The notes: generated by a model from the sequence alone, not told the origin. A stretch of DNA of 64,000 bases from Phymorhynchus buccinoides (GCA_017654935.2 CM065684.1:64339312-64403311); one strand, 5' to 3'. Counted from the first letter of the stretch, positions 44,201 to 54,060 are shown. Translations and numbers: made by a program.

Positions 44201-44283
44201 CGTCCTGCCTCCCCACTTGGAGTATGCTGTTGCTGCTGCACCCTATGTGGCATAGGACGCAGTTCCCTATCACTCACACTCAT
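41203..44283 (-). CDS. Gag-protease-integrase polyprotein of LTR retrotransposon (no RT)
   Basis: 1026 intact codons from ATG at 44283. Residues 85-170 are charged and probably coiled-coil. Residues 170-335 are a capsid region of the SCAN-like Gag type (VDEYVSHFERVATLCGW... LLKHF...). A CCHC zinc knuckle is at C400-C403-H408-C413. The aspartic protease begins with DTGAGY at 468. The integrase HHCC domain uses H659, H666, C696 and C699; its catalytic triad is D729, D789, E825 (DD35E spacing). A C-terminal GPF module (WQGPFPVL) and YHANLLKKF close the protein. Between protease and integrase there are only about 120 residues, with no RT motif. The stop lies 94 bp before the 3' LTR. In Gmr1-like elements (known from fish and invertebrates) the integrase precedes RT, so RT would be expected downstream, where there is no room. 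All visible catalytic residues are intact. It cannot make cDNA alone, so RT must come in trans. Confidence 0.93.
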   Translation of the reverse strand: MSVSDRELRPMPHRVQQQQHTPSGEAGRSPAVTPVMEEWVREQLGTGTSGSPARVNTPVEMPYQHFAEIGVKMGLANEGLAKFVTESVKNQEEARHGDQELQITRRIREEELSLKREEARQRQWMVGEELRLKEVESCRRDREVDCMEERVKKELQIRERRCELEETKNVQLDPLRDHDDVDEYVSHFERVATLCGWRNTTWSTRLIALLRGKAREAVLRLVPSDLTDYATVKAALLKHFRLDTEAYRGKFRNIKKEVTETFEQMLERLKSYLSLWCKVAGKNETKIEDLRDLILQEQLYEALTPDLVTEVRKANPGTAEVVAQQATLVSEARRMGREARFNRKGKFSPADQGSGSRLEEFESEQPKKTPGHKASEGAAQLSGPIRRGPRTGVDSSSVVCYRCRKLGHVQRDCPEGSRVMAVAADGLQHLLDEEPETPPSLCVPCASKPYSPRCAAWVNGVKVNGVRDTGAGYTVVAEKLVSPGDYTGRTVPVILAESRSRSNLPVACVYIDTPFIRGEIEVLVMASPVENLLIGNFARRKGNSKDERVPVYAVPELLAAVQTRAQAKRERVLAPPLPVKDQILATSRDKLIQYQEEDEALGNAREACRRGTVYTTKRGVVSYRKKDGILLREFKRDGKTQSSICVPKELRQAVLTLGHDIPMSGHQGVKRTKDRVMEHFYWPGVCGDVSRYCRSCPQCQRTIDRGRVPPVPLDKMPLAQGPFEKVGIDIIGPIAPMSRGRHRYILVMVDFATRYPEAVPLKDITTETVAEAAFNMWTRTGIPSSVLTDRGSQFTSQTMTEIFRLLAIKGLRTTPYHAQCNGLVERFNGTLKRMLRRLAQERPEEWDRWIPALLFAYREVPQESTGLSPFELLYGRTVRGPMQVLKELWMHPERQDVRTAAEYVVELRNRIAETCSIAQQNLIKAARKYKHHFDLKAKRREFVPGEQVLILRPVKNNKLELAWQGPFPVLSRSGEVDYKIRVRGKDKIYHANLLKKFVTREETQKVPKEQKAGKAVRVQVVCVKCC

Positions 44284-45513
44284 TTTTTTTTTTAAAGAAG
44301 AACGGCAACAACAACCTAACCTCTTATCGCAAAGAACACACGGTTGCGGTCACACGGCTTAATCTCAGTCCCACAACAATATCATTTACCTCAAGGACTA
44401 AATCAATTAAATTTACTCCCTATAATACACCTAGCTCTCAACAAAACAAGTCAAAACAATTAGTTACTAAAATAATTCACTACCCACTAAGCTATTTTCT
44501 GAAGGGTAAAATTTACTAAACATTATTCAACTAAACCCTCTCAGAGAAACAACATTATCTACTTATCCCCCTCAACTCACTCCCAAAGGGTTAACTCTAC
44601 TAAACCTTATTCAATTAAACCCTATCAAAAGATGTAACAATTAACCACCCACAACAATCACTATCACTACTTGTAGTTATACCCCTTTAATAAAAAAAAA
44701 TCCCCCTATCACAATTAACTTACCTCCCTTTTTTACTCAAAAGCCCACAATGGTATCAGCCAAGGCAAAATATTTTAGTTGTGCTTCTAAATTGAAAAAA
44801 ACAAAGTGTTATAAGACTGGTTGTTGTCTTTCTCACAGTGCTAACAAAATGTAAATCCCACAAGATTTTGTTGTTGTTGTAATATTATTGTACAAACTCC
44901 CCAAATTCAAATATCTTCCCTAACGATTTTATACCACAGATCTTTTCCCTTAAGTATAAGACCCAAAATTCTCAATACTTAATAGTTATAAATTAAGACT
45001 ACAAATTTGCTTTAAAATTATTCCTACTCTCCGACCAAATCCAATATGTGTGACAATTACTCAGCTGTTGCAGTTCCTCAACAATCTAACAATACACAAG
45101 TTTAAATACTTCAAAGCGTCAATATCCAAAACCGACAAGACTCAAATAACTGTCAATCACAACAGTGACATGTGCAAAGAAAAATACATTAAAAAAAAAT
45201 CAATGCATAAACATTACTAAGCCAATTCAAATCAACACATTACCAAACACATTAATTCATCACACCAGCACATTTACCCACTTCCACACACCACACATAC
45301 ACCGGCTGCGCTAACCCGGTACAAAACGAACACAACACATTCATCCACGGGGCCTGAAAATATACTGCTCACCGTGTTGAGTAGCGCCGTCCACCTCTTC
45401 CCGTGACGCTACACCCGCCAACCTCCCACAACAGTGTCAGCAGCAGTGTCTCCTCTATTCCTAACCTTAACCAATTTTGATGTGCCTCCCTCCCCAAAAG
45501 TAACTAGAATTTA
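44284..45513 (-). other. Long 5' untranslated leader of the LTR element
   Basis: About 1.2 kb of AT-rich sequence between the primer site and the ORF. No frame above about 60 codons occurs on either strand, so RT is not hidden here. The leader probably carries packaging signals (inference). Confidence 0.6.
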
Positions 45514-45529
45514 CCCCGCATCTCCACCA
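45514..45529 (-). other. Primer-binding site, tRNA-Ala-like
   Basis: The minus strand reads TGGTGGAGATGCGGGG, starting two bases after the 5' LTR. The first 12 bases match the complement of the 3' end of an animal tRNA-Ala (…GCATCTCCACCA) as I remember it; the following base differs. The position is exactly that of a retroelement primer site. Confidence 0.65.
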
Positions 45530-45531
45530 TT

Positions 45532-46911
45532 TGTCACGACACGCTAAGGTCGGACGTAGAAAATAAAACAAAGCCCTACAAAAAAAAAACTAAACCCCAG
45601 GAAAAACCTACTGACTGCTCTCACTCATCCACAATACACAGGTACGTACAAACATATAACTTTTATTCACACAAAAAACACATCAGCGCCAATACAAACT
45701 TACATGGCATCAAACATCAAAACCAATCAATCCCCCGCAATTATCAGTCTTGTTTCTACCCTATTCTTTCTTTTCTCCCCTTCCCTAATAGTCACAGTTC
45801 ACATTCACCACCCATATTCCCACAGTCATTCCTCACTTTCTACCTTGTCCCCGCTTCTCTTCTCCAAGCATCCTTGCCGACACTGAGGGCTATAACAAGA
45901 GTTTGTAGTTCTTCCGCCGACCCTATCGCCCGTGACAAACCTGTGCCGACGAAGATTCACCCCTCCCAGCTACCAACACAATTGCAGCCGACGCCCGCGA
46001 AATGTCCTCGCTGATCCACAAACGATGCTGGCGTTGTCGCACACAGACGCAGAATGCAGACAGGAGGCGCTGACAACACAAAGCGATCCCGCGACGGCGT
46101 TGACGACGCAAACCCGTGGCACTGCGGGCGGAGAAACGATGAACCCGAGACAATGCAGGAACACCCACGGCTTCTCAGCTTCTTCGGTGACGCCGACCCC
46201 TCAACACTGCAGCAACACGGAGAAAGCGCGAGTCGGTGGCTTGCGTCGAAGACTTCTCGGCTTCTTCAGTGTCGATGACCCCCGACACTGCATCATCATG
46301 GTGAGAGCGCGAATCGGTGGCTTCTCAAGGTCCAAAAGAGGGGGTGCCTTAGGTCCAGAACAAAACAGCTACAAAACACGTAGGCACACTTGTCAAACAC
46401 AAGTCTGTAGGCCCACACACAGATACGAAGAACCACGCCTAACGCCCAAGCAAAATACTCTTCATGCGTTAGCTGACCTTGACCAAACCGATCAAAAACT
46501 TGAGAACGAGCTCAAACAGCTCACTACTCCTAGCCTACCACAATCTGGCTACCGCTAGGATCTGGTCTGACTTCTTCGGCAAATCGACAGAAAGTGATGA
46601 GCATTTCTTTTCGCACAGGGGACTACATCTTGTGTAGAAACTACACACCCCTTGCTTGAAGCCAATCAACATAAACCAGACAATTTTCTAAATCTAAGAC
46701 ATCCCCTCATTGGATAACAAACATGCATACCCAGATTCATACACGCACTCACTCGACCTCTCATGAACTTTCTCATTAAAGCTAACTCCCAAAACACAAA
46801 ATACGAAAACAACCTGTCGTCTGCTATCGTGTATGATAACACAACAAGCCTACAAGCTGAAACCGGAGGCCTAGCCTAGAGCGGGTAACGCCAAACAAGC
46901 CGTTTGTGACA
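45532..46911 (-). repeat. 5' LTR (1380 bp)
   Basis: Same ends and length as 39729-41108, offset by exactly 5803 bp, so there are no net indels. It contains the same antisense frame at 45932-46558. The promoter for the element should lie in this LTR but was not located. Confidence 0.95.
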
Positions 46912-46916
46912 GTGTA

Positions 46917-47264
46917 TCTATTGTATTTTTCAAAGAGTTAAAATTAAACATTTGTATATGACGTGCTTTCAAATAAAAACTATAGACTTCGTCTTTGGAT
47001 GGTAGGGGAGCTATCTCAAATGCCTTGATAATTCAATGTTTGCTGCAAGTAACGTCATGGGGAAACTCTGCTCCCTGTGATCCGCAGCTCCCCCCCCCCC
47101 CCTCTTCCACTCCTCCACCCCTGCTTTTCAGGTGTTTTTTTTCCCATTTTGGGTAGTCGCAGCTATGATTATGTCCTAACTGGTTTGTTTATCTCGCTCA
47201 AAGGCCTCAAAAGGCCATCTATCCTTTGTCATGAAATAAAACTAGTTCATTAATATAATTTAAT
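46917..47264. other. Spacer, no gene recognised
   Basis: Contains a C-run (47092-47102) and AT-rich sequence. Confidence 0.45.
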
Positions 47265-47650
47265 ATAATTTTTAATTTAATGTTATTACCTTTGTATGTT
47301 CGTCTTAATGTTTTTCCCCCGATTGTTTATGAATTACATTAATATATCAAACATATTTGAAAATTAAGAAAGCGCTTCATTACTCTGCTTGGCCGTCCGT
47401 CACTATTATTGTCTGTGCACTTTGTTCTTTAACATAGGGCTTCATTACTCTGCTTGGCCGTCCGTCACTATTATTGTCTGTGCACTTTGTTCTTTAACAT
47501 AGGGCTTCATTACTCTGCTTGGCCGTCCGTCACTATTATTGTCTGTGCACTTTGTTCTTTAACATAGGGCTTTATGTCAGTTTTCTTGTTGCCCTATCTA
47601 ATGATCATTGTTGATTTTCATTTGTGACCTTCAGAAATACAAATGCTATT
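47265..47650 (+). repeat. Dispersed repeat with triplicated 65 bp core
   Basis: Matches the reverse complement of 905-1180. The 65 bp core GCTTCATTACTCTGCTTGGC ... TTCTTTAACATAGG is present three times (47376-47570), against once in the other copy. The flanking parts align on both sides of the triplication. Confidence 0.75.
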
Positions 47651-47942
47651 TAAACCCAATAAAAGTAGTAGTCTGGACAGGTAAGAGTATCACCCAAACA
47701 CATTGTATAGTTGGATGCCATTGCTATGCTTTCACGTCATCCTTCTTTGTGAACTAACTGGGCTGAGTGTAATCTTTGTGATATTAGACAGATAAAATGT
47801 AGTTGTAAATCTCACCCCAAAAATCAAATACAGCATTAATTCTTGACTTTTGTTTATGACATCCAATGCCCCTGGAAGCCTGATACAAGACATTTAGATG
47901 GAAAGTAAAGTGAGTATTTCAAAATATTTCAAAGATAACAGC

Positions 47943-48020
47943 GAATGAATGAATGCAATTTTGGGCTTTACGTCCTCTCGACCTGGGAAGGCACATATGG
48001 GACATTTGTATTGGGTTAGT
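47943..48020 (-). repeat. Retroposon 3' end fragment with (CATT)n tail
   Basis: The minus strand ends GGACGTAAAGCCCAAAATTG followed by CATTCATTC. The inner part (CATATGGGACATTTGTA on the plus strand) is shared with the SINE-like elements at 37697 and 63553. Confidence 0.5.
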
Positions 48021-48553
48021 ATGAGGAACTAAAAATAAAACAAACGCAAGACACAAAAGACGAAACAAGGACGTGGACGGAACATATAATATAAAGGGGG
48101 AGTTCTTAAAAGCGCAAGTTTATTTATTACATTGAAAGGATTTAAAATTTATAAAATATAGTATTTTGTGTCACGTGACACTTAATAAATGACTAGTGAT
48201 GTAAAATAGATTAATAAAATTCTTGGTTTGTCTGGCCATAATACAACCCTCCCTGTTGTATTACAATTCAAGGGCTACAAGGTTAAAATTTCAAAAAATT
48301 ATTTTATTCATAAAAAGCCAACTTTGGCCCTTATTTATTATTAAAAGGGAATATGTACATATATCTATTTCATATTTACAAAAAATATATATAATCCTAT
48401 GGCAATTTACAAAAATTCATATCTAACTAAACATTAATATTTTATTGTCCTACCCTATCTATATGATAGGGGGAATAATTTACATCACGGACGTTTATGT
48501 ATGCTCTTCAAAAGTGAATCGCTCTATTTTAAAATTTATATAAATAAATACTT
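48021..48553. other. AT-rich spacer, no gene recognised
   Basis: High A+T, many TTTATT/AATAAA words. No coding signal was seen. Confidence 0.4.
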
Positions 48554-48890
48554 GGGATCCTTTAAAAAAAAAATGGGGGGGGGGGAGTAGTGAGTAACCG
48601 GAGGATCTCAACACACCGAGTGGGGGCGGGCCCACTGGGGGAGGCACACGTAAGCCATCCTCGCGTCAACAACCCCCAGCGGGCCCGCCCCATCAAGGGG
48701 GAGACCAACTCACGGGCTTTGGGGAAGGGGTGGGGGAGGGAGGGGACATGACCCGGGGGTCCTCGCCGCCAAGGGGAGAAGCGCCCACCGCGGGAGGATA
48801 CGCAAGACATCCTCACGCCAACAACCCACAGTGGGCGCGACTTCCCGAGGGGGGCACCATCGCACGGGTTAAGTATTAAAAAGGATCCCA
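48554..48890. repeat. GC-rich hairpin island in AT-rich DNA
   Basis: Bounded by inverted GGGATCCTTTAAA and TTAAAAAGGATCCC. The interior has two diverged units, each with arms such as GCGGGCCCACTGGGGG against CCCCCAGCGGGCCCG, that can fold into GC-rich hairpins. The flanks are strongly AT-rich. The inverted boundaries suggest a mobile or foldback origin. A proline/glycine/arginine frame on the minus strand is compositional. Confidence 0.55.
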
Positions 48891-49602
48891 TACAAATTAA
48901 AAAAATAACCTTTATTTTATATTAACATGTACAAAATGTATGGAGTAGGACGCCATGCACTACTATAAATGGTTTTGTTTTGGCTTATCTTTCTTTCCCA
49001 AAGTATAAGTATTTCAGTAACAATGTGATATTTTGTTGTGAATATCATATGTTGATGGTTAAGATGTTTTTGTGATGAAAAGTGTTTATGTAATGTTGAT
49101 GTAAAGGTGAACTTGTGTATTGGCAATTAAAACCGTCTGATATTAAAAATAGGGATAATGTATTATCTGTGCCGACAGTCCTCGGTGGCTGGACCAGAGG
49201 GTGACTGGCGATCAGTTTGTATAAAACTTGATGTTAAAAGTTACTAATACAATAGTATAGTAGTTATTCACATGAAATGTGGGCGGTGTTGACTGAATGA
49301 CCCCCGGCCGGTGGCCGCACAACGGTAGTTAATTATGTAAGAAACAGGGGGGGGGGGGAACAACGATGGCTCACACTCATCTATTTCTGTATATTTGTAT
49401 ATGATATTATATTACTCCGAGGGGGGGGGGGGGGGAGGGCCACAAAATCCCCCCCGCCCTCGTTTTAATGCTGGAAAGTATAGTAGGTGGTATCATGTAT
49501 ATATTATATCTAAGTTAATACTATTTTATTCTTGTCATAAACTATTGTTTGTAATACGGGAGCCCAGACACAATATGTAGCTTATAAAGTGGTGTGGAGG
49601 GG

Positions 49603-49700
49603 GTGGCTAACGATTCTTACATGCTCGGGGCAGGGGGAGGGAGGGAGGGAGAGGGACCCCTCCTCCCCGCCCGGAGCAGTGGAAAGGCGTCGCTTGAGTA
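49603..49700. repeat. Dispersed G-rich repeat block, copy 1
   Basis: The block GGTGGCTAACGATTCTTACA ... GAGGGACCCCTCCTCCCCGC ... GGAAAGGCGTCGCTT recurs around 63476-63552 and 63800-63830, where it is split by a SINE-like insertion. Confidence 0.65.
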
Positions 49701-50820
49701 AGATAACAGCGAATCAGTTGGCGTCACATAATATACTATTTCTTGCCGACAAGAAAAGGCAACCATTTTTTACCTGAACTGCCTATGCCACCTAGTGACA
49801 AGTCAGGAGCAGATGATTTTCTGTGGTTATAAACTACTGCTTTATGACAACCAAGGACGATAATCTTATGTAGATGGCACACGCATCTCAGTGCACGAGA
49901 CAGGGGCAGAGAAGTTTCAGTATAAAGCCTCATTATCCGTTTGTGTCCTGGGCAAATTTGACCTTTCAGGTTTTTTTCTTTACATTGGGTTTTCAATTTT
50001 GAGGCAAGCACGTTACCATAGACTTTGTGTGGGTAGTGAGAAGACAGTGGGCGTGGCCTGAGTATGCTCAATGACATTCTGATTGTAGTGAGCCCATTGA
50101 CAAAGAGACAAATGGATAGAAGAACGAAACGGGGGGGGGGGGGGTTGAATACGGATCAGTGGGCAATCTTGTGTCTTTCAAGCCAATTAAATAATAAATT
50201 CAGACTCCGATAGACCATCCAAAAACTAAGCAATTAATCATTGCGCCATTCACTTTAAGAGCCTACTGGGTTTTGGAGTACGATTTACGAATAGACAAGT
50301 TAGAGACTATTGTCTTCCCTGGGGCATTTTGTGTGTGCTTTAAATTGGGAACACCAGTTTCTAAATAATTCGTCTTCCTTTGGGACGCTGAAGCAGATTA
50401 GTTATTGCGATGGAAGTTGTGTAATGTGACAATAAGATTCTCTGAAATCTCTTGTCTTCAACAAAACCTACTTAAAGCGACACTAAAGTGTGCTAAACAT
50501 TGCTCTTGGGATTGGGGAGGGTCGTGGCGTTGCACAGGTGGGCTTGTTCTTAAATTGAACGTGGAAAATTAATGACTCGTTTCCAACTTTTCACTCAAGG
50601 GAGAAAAGGGGAAGGGAAGGGGGTGGATGGGTCATCTCTTAACACAAAAGTGTATTCTGAAGTGTGTGATTGACTGGAAAACCACATTCTTACACGATGT
50701 GTCTTTCACGACAAAGATTTTGTAAAAGAAAACAAAATCATAAAATACTTTCTCTTCTGTTCGCGAGAGGCATGTGCGTGCTTTGCCAAACACCATTGTA
50801 AATACTTTACTTCATAAGTT
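49701..50820. other. Stretch with no gene recognised
   Basis: Short frames only. A poly-G run lies at 50131-50143. Confidence 0.4.
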
Positions 50821-51061
50821 TTAACCATTTCACCGCCTGCCATATTTCAGCCAAGCATTTCCATTAAATTTACCTGGATAGAGAACAAAATCTATTTGCA
50901 GTATTGGGGAATCTTCTGTGATATTAATAAGGTCTATCCTTACTCCCCCAAACTAAGACAATAGGGTCTTTGGATAATAGACCCCAATGTGATGCCATTT
51001 AGTAACATAGGTGGTAAATCACTGTGGCTCTAAAATGCGACTTTGGCGGTGAAAGGGTTAA
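50821..51061. mobile_element. piggyBac-like MITE, copy 1
   Basis: Bounded by TTAA at both ends, with inverted ends CCATTTCACCGCC (left) and GGCGGTGAAAGGG (right). The interior contains CAGTATTGGGGAATCTTCTG and AATAGACCCCAATGTGATGC. It is inverted relative to copy 2. The TTAA duplication plus CCCT-type ends is the piggyBac signature. Confidence 0.78.
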
Positions 51062-51479
51062 TAATATGATTAAATTGAAACGATATCCTCCTGTCCAAGG
51101 TGTATGTCCTGTGAAAAAGCGTCCCTACCAAAGCCATGTAGTGTAGTGGCTCTGGTCCCTCCCTACCAAGACAATGGACATTGGTTGTCTAGTGTAGGAA
51201 AGTAAGCTATAAAGACATTGCCATTCACTGGTTCTGAAGACCGTGTTTGTATTTGAAGAGACCACAAGACTCTTCAAAACCGGCCTACACTAACTCCACC
51301 GCGCTTCCATTGTGTGGTTTCAGTCACGGCAAGCATGCATCTTCTGTCACGGGTCATTGTTCTCTAAAGAAAGGGCAAGCCTGTGGTTGTCTTGCTAGTA
51401 CAAAGTGTTGGGGCAGTTATTTCAAAAGTAGAAAGGGAAGGAGCAATTGTCTAGAAACAGGGTCTCTGTGACAAGGTTG

Positions 51480-51725
51480 TTAACCCTTTCACCGCCAAAG
51501 TCGCATTTTAGCACCACAGTGATTTACCACCTATGTCACTAAAAGGCATCAAATTGGGGTCTATTATCCAAAGACCCTATTGTCTTAGTTTTGCGAAGTA
51601 AGGTTATACCTTATTTTATATCTGTCACAGAAGAATCCCCAATACTACAGATGGATTTTGTTTTTTATCCAGGTAAATGTAATGGACAATTTTAGTTGAA
51701 ATATGGCTGGCGGTGAAAGCGTTAA
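51480..51725. mobile_element. piggyBac-like MITE, copy 2
   Basis: TTAA-CCCTTTCACCGCCA ... TGGCGGTGAAAGCG-TTAA, 246 bp, inverted relative to copies 1 and 3. Interior motifs are shared with both. No coding capacity. Confidence 0.8.
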
Positions 51726-51729
51726 AACG

Positions 51730-51917
51730 ACCGTGGAAAGGGAGAAGACGACACCCACAAGGCATACACGCCGAGGATGACGTGTGTCCCTGTAAAGGAC
51801 GTTCATTGCCTGTGTATAAACATACCGTGGAAAGGGAGAAGACGACACCCACAAGGCATACACGCCGAGGATGACGTGTGTCCCTGTAAAGGACGTTCAT
51901 TGCCTGTGTATAAACAT
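51730..51917. repeat. 94 bp tandem duplication
   Basis: The unit ACCGTGGAAAGGGAGAAGAC ... CTGTGTATAAACAT occurs twice with a 94 bp step and virtually no difference. It begins 4 bp after MITE copy 2. Confidence 0.92.
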
Positions 51918-52683
51918 TTACAAAAATTAAAAAGGTAGCCGTGTTTGAGGGACTCGAGAAGGGACTAGATAAAAGGGGCAGAGGGGGGGGGGGGGGGGGA
52001 TCCTAGGAGGAGACATGCGTGAATGGAAAGGGAGTAGGTCTGAGCTGAATGAAACGTAGTAAGTTGGAATGAATGAATGAATGAAGCATTAGCAGGACAG
52101 AATGAAAAGTCCCTTCCCTTTCCCCCTGCGATTTCTAGTGTCCCTTATCGGAAGTCTTTGTCGATGAATGGAATAAGATAGCAGCTGAACCAAGTTCACA
52201 TTTAGAGAAATAAGAAGTAACATTACGCAGAATTCGAGGCATGTTTTCAACCTTCTAACCTGTTTGACTGTTGCAGCTCTAACGAAAGTAATAAACAATA
52301 ACATGGTAATCGACACTTGGAACAAAAACTAATCATTACCGCTGATGCTAGTTATCAAAGTCATTTTGGGGAGGTTTTGAAGCCGTTATAATAAAACAAA
52401 TAATGCTAATAAGTATGTTCGGTCCGAATCCTACTCATTTGTGATGATTTAAGCGTGAAAGTTCTCTTGGTACACATTTGATTCCTTTTAGTGACAAACA
52501 TTTCTTTATCTAGCTCCTGTTATCCCAACCTGTTTACCACTTACAACCTCTTCAACGCAATCAGACTTGGGTAATGTTGCTACTCTTTTCGCTGGACGAC
52601 TCACTATTTGCTTAGGACCTGCGGTAAGGATGAGATAAACTTGTACCTTCCTAGTTAGTACCTGAATTGGATTATGTCGTAAG
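51918..52683. other. Stretch with no gene recognised
   Basis: Contains a poly-G run near 51985 and a GAAT run near 52065. A frame at 52089-52325 on the minus strand has no recognisable domain. Confidence 0.4.
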
Positions 52684-52985
52684 GTATGGGTACACGCTAA
52701 CATTATTCACGGGATATTTCTATTTCCCCATGGCAACACAGTGTTAGGCCACTCTTAAAGGTATGTGTACACGTTAACACTATTCACAAGATATTTCTCA
52801 GTTTCCTCCATGGCAACACATTGAGCTGTAAGTCATATTAAGAGTGGGCCATCACTGTGTTGCCATGGGGAAATAGAAATATCTCGTGAATAATGTTAAC
52901 GTGTACACAGACATTAATATGACTTACAGCTCACTGTGTTGCCATGATGAAATATCTTGTGAATAGAGTAAACGTGTACACAGAC
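52684..52985. repeat. Four-armed repeat: two direct plus two inverted copies of a 60 bp motif
   Basis: The motif GGTATGTGTACACGTTAACA ... GAGATATTTC ... CCATGGCAACAC occurs forward at about 52684-52746 and 52760-52825 and inverted at about 52853-52910 and 52930-52985. Between them CTGTAAGTCATATTAA is also mirrored. The layout is A-B-A'-B', so several alternative hairpins are possible. It could be a foldback MITE that duplicated internally. Confidence 0.7.
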
Positions 52986-53617
52986 CATTAACCATTGTTC
53001 CGTCTACCAACACCTATATCTATTCTTTGCTGTAATGCATTCCCCCTTTCATTTGGCAAATGTCCGCTGTGTACACAGCATGTAACCTGTGCTGTGGAGT
53101 TCACGGAGGTTGGTTTATGAACCTACTGCTTATACAAATGATAAACTAAATAAATTTGTTATACAGTCATGTCAAACCGACCAAAATGTCTGATATTCAC
53201 TTAATCAAATAGAAGTCTCTAACTTTATTAGATGTATGTTATGCCAGTAAATAGTTTTCGACTATGGCTGGCTGATACAGTGATATCAGAAACGGCTGCT
53301 ATTCCAGAGGGCTGGATTATAATTTTTGTAAAGTAAATATCATTATTTTGCCCAGAGTATATTCCCACTTCAAGGGATTTGAGGCCAAAGCGATTTGTGA
53401 AGGAAACAACGAACGAATGTTTATGTTTTTCTCGGTTAAAACACCATATGGAACATTATTTTTGATAAAGTTATATTTTCTTTTCAATAGAGTTAGAGAA
53501 AAAATGAAAACATTTTATAAGTACTTTGAGATTTCTGAGTTTTTGAGCTGAAGTATTTAAATTTATTTTTAGTGCCATGACTCGACCTAGAGGCTGCTTT
53601 ATAAAAATGTTCTTAGA
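52986..53617. other. Stretch with no gene recognised
   Basis: AT-rich. A frame at 53348-53551 has no recognised domain. Confidence 0.4.
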
Positions 53618-53861
53618 TTAACCCTTTCACCGCCAGCCATTTTTCAGCTAAACATTTCCATTACATTTACCTGGGTAGATAACAAAATCCGTCTGCAGTA
53701 TTGGGGATTCTTCTGTGACAAATATAACATAAGGTCTAACCTTACTTCGCAAAACTAAGATAATAGGTCTTTTTGATAATAGACCCCAATTTGATGCCTT
53801 TTAGTGACATAGGTGTTAAGTCACTGGTGCTAAAATGCGACATTGGCGGTGAAAGGGTTAA
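53618..53861. mobile_element. piggyBac-like MITE, copy 3
   Basis: TTAA-CCCTTTCACCGCCA ... TGGCGGTGAAAGGG-TTAA, 244 bp, in the same orientation as copy 1. It has the most symmetrical termini of the three. Confidence 0.82.
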
Positions 53862-53869
53862 GATACTTG

Positions 53870-54060
53870 TTTTAAAAATATGCCAAAGTTCTGGCTCCCT
53901 GAGCTATTTAGAGATTAAAATTTCAGGACCACTTTTTTAAAACAAAAACAAGGTGTTTAAAATTCGTGAAAGGTCATTTCATACATATTTACAAAGGAGT
54001 AATCTTTATTTATTCAAAAAACTTTTTAAGCAAAGTAAACAAGCTTGACGCATCGGCCTC
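53870..54060. repeat. Dispersed repeat family B, copy 1
   Basis: Contains GGCTCCCTGAGCTATTTAGA, TTTCAGGACCACTTTTTTAA and ATCTTTATTTATTCAAAAAA. The same order of blocks recurs at 54400-54590 and 62800-62995. Confidence 0.6.

Larger units (their letters stand above)
39729..46911 (-). mobile_element. Complete LTR retrotransposon (Ty3/Gypsy, Gmr1-like) lacking RT/RNase H
   Basis: A 7183 bp element on the minus strand: LTRs at 45532-46911 (5') and 39729-41108 (3'), TG...CA ends, and 5 bp target duplication GTGTA (39724-39728 and 46912-46916). The internal region is 4423 bp, with a tRNA-like primer site next to the 5' LTR and a G-rich polypurine tract next to the 3' LTR. The single ORF 44283-41203 encodes Gag, protease and integrase. 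RT and RNase H are absent from the whole internal region. The LTRs differ at 8 of 1380 positions by eye, indicating recent insertion. Confidence 0.92.

Noticed and set aside
39729..46911. Interpretation as an infectious retrovirus with an envelope gene
   Set aside because: No envelope-like frame, no RT, and the integrase/Gag type is that of a Ty3/Gypsy retrotransposon.
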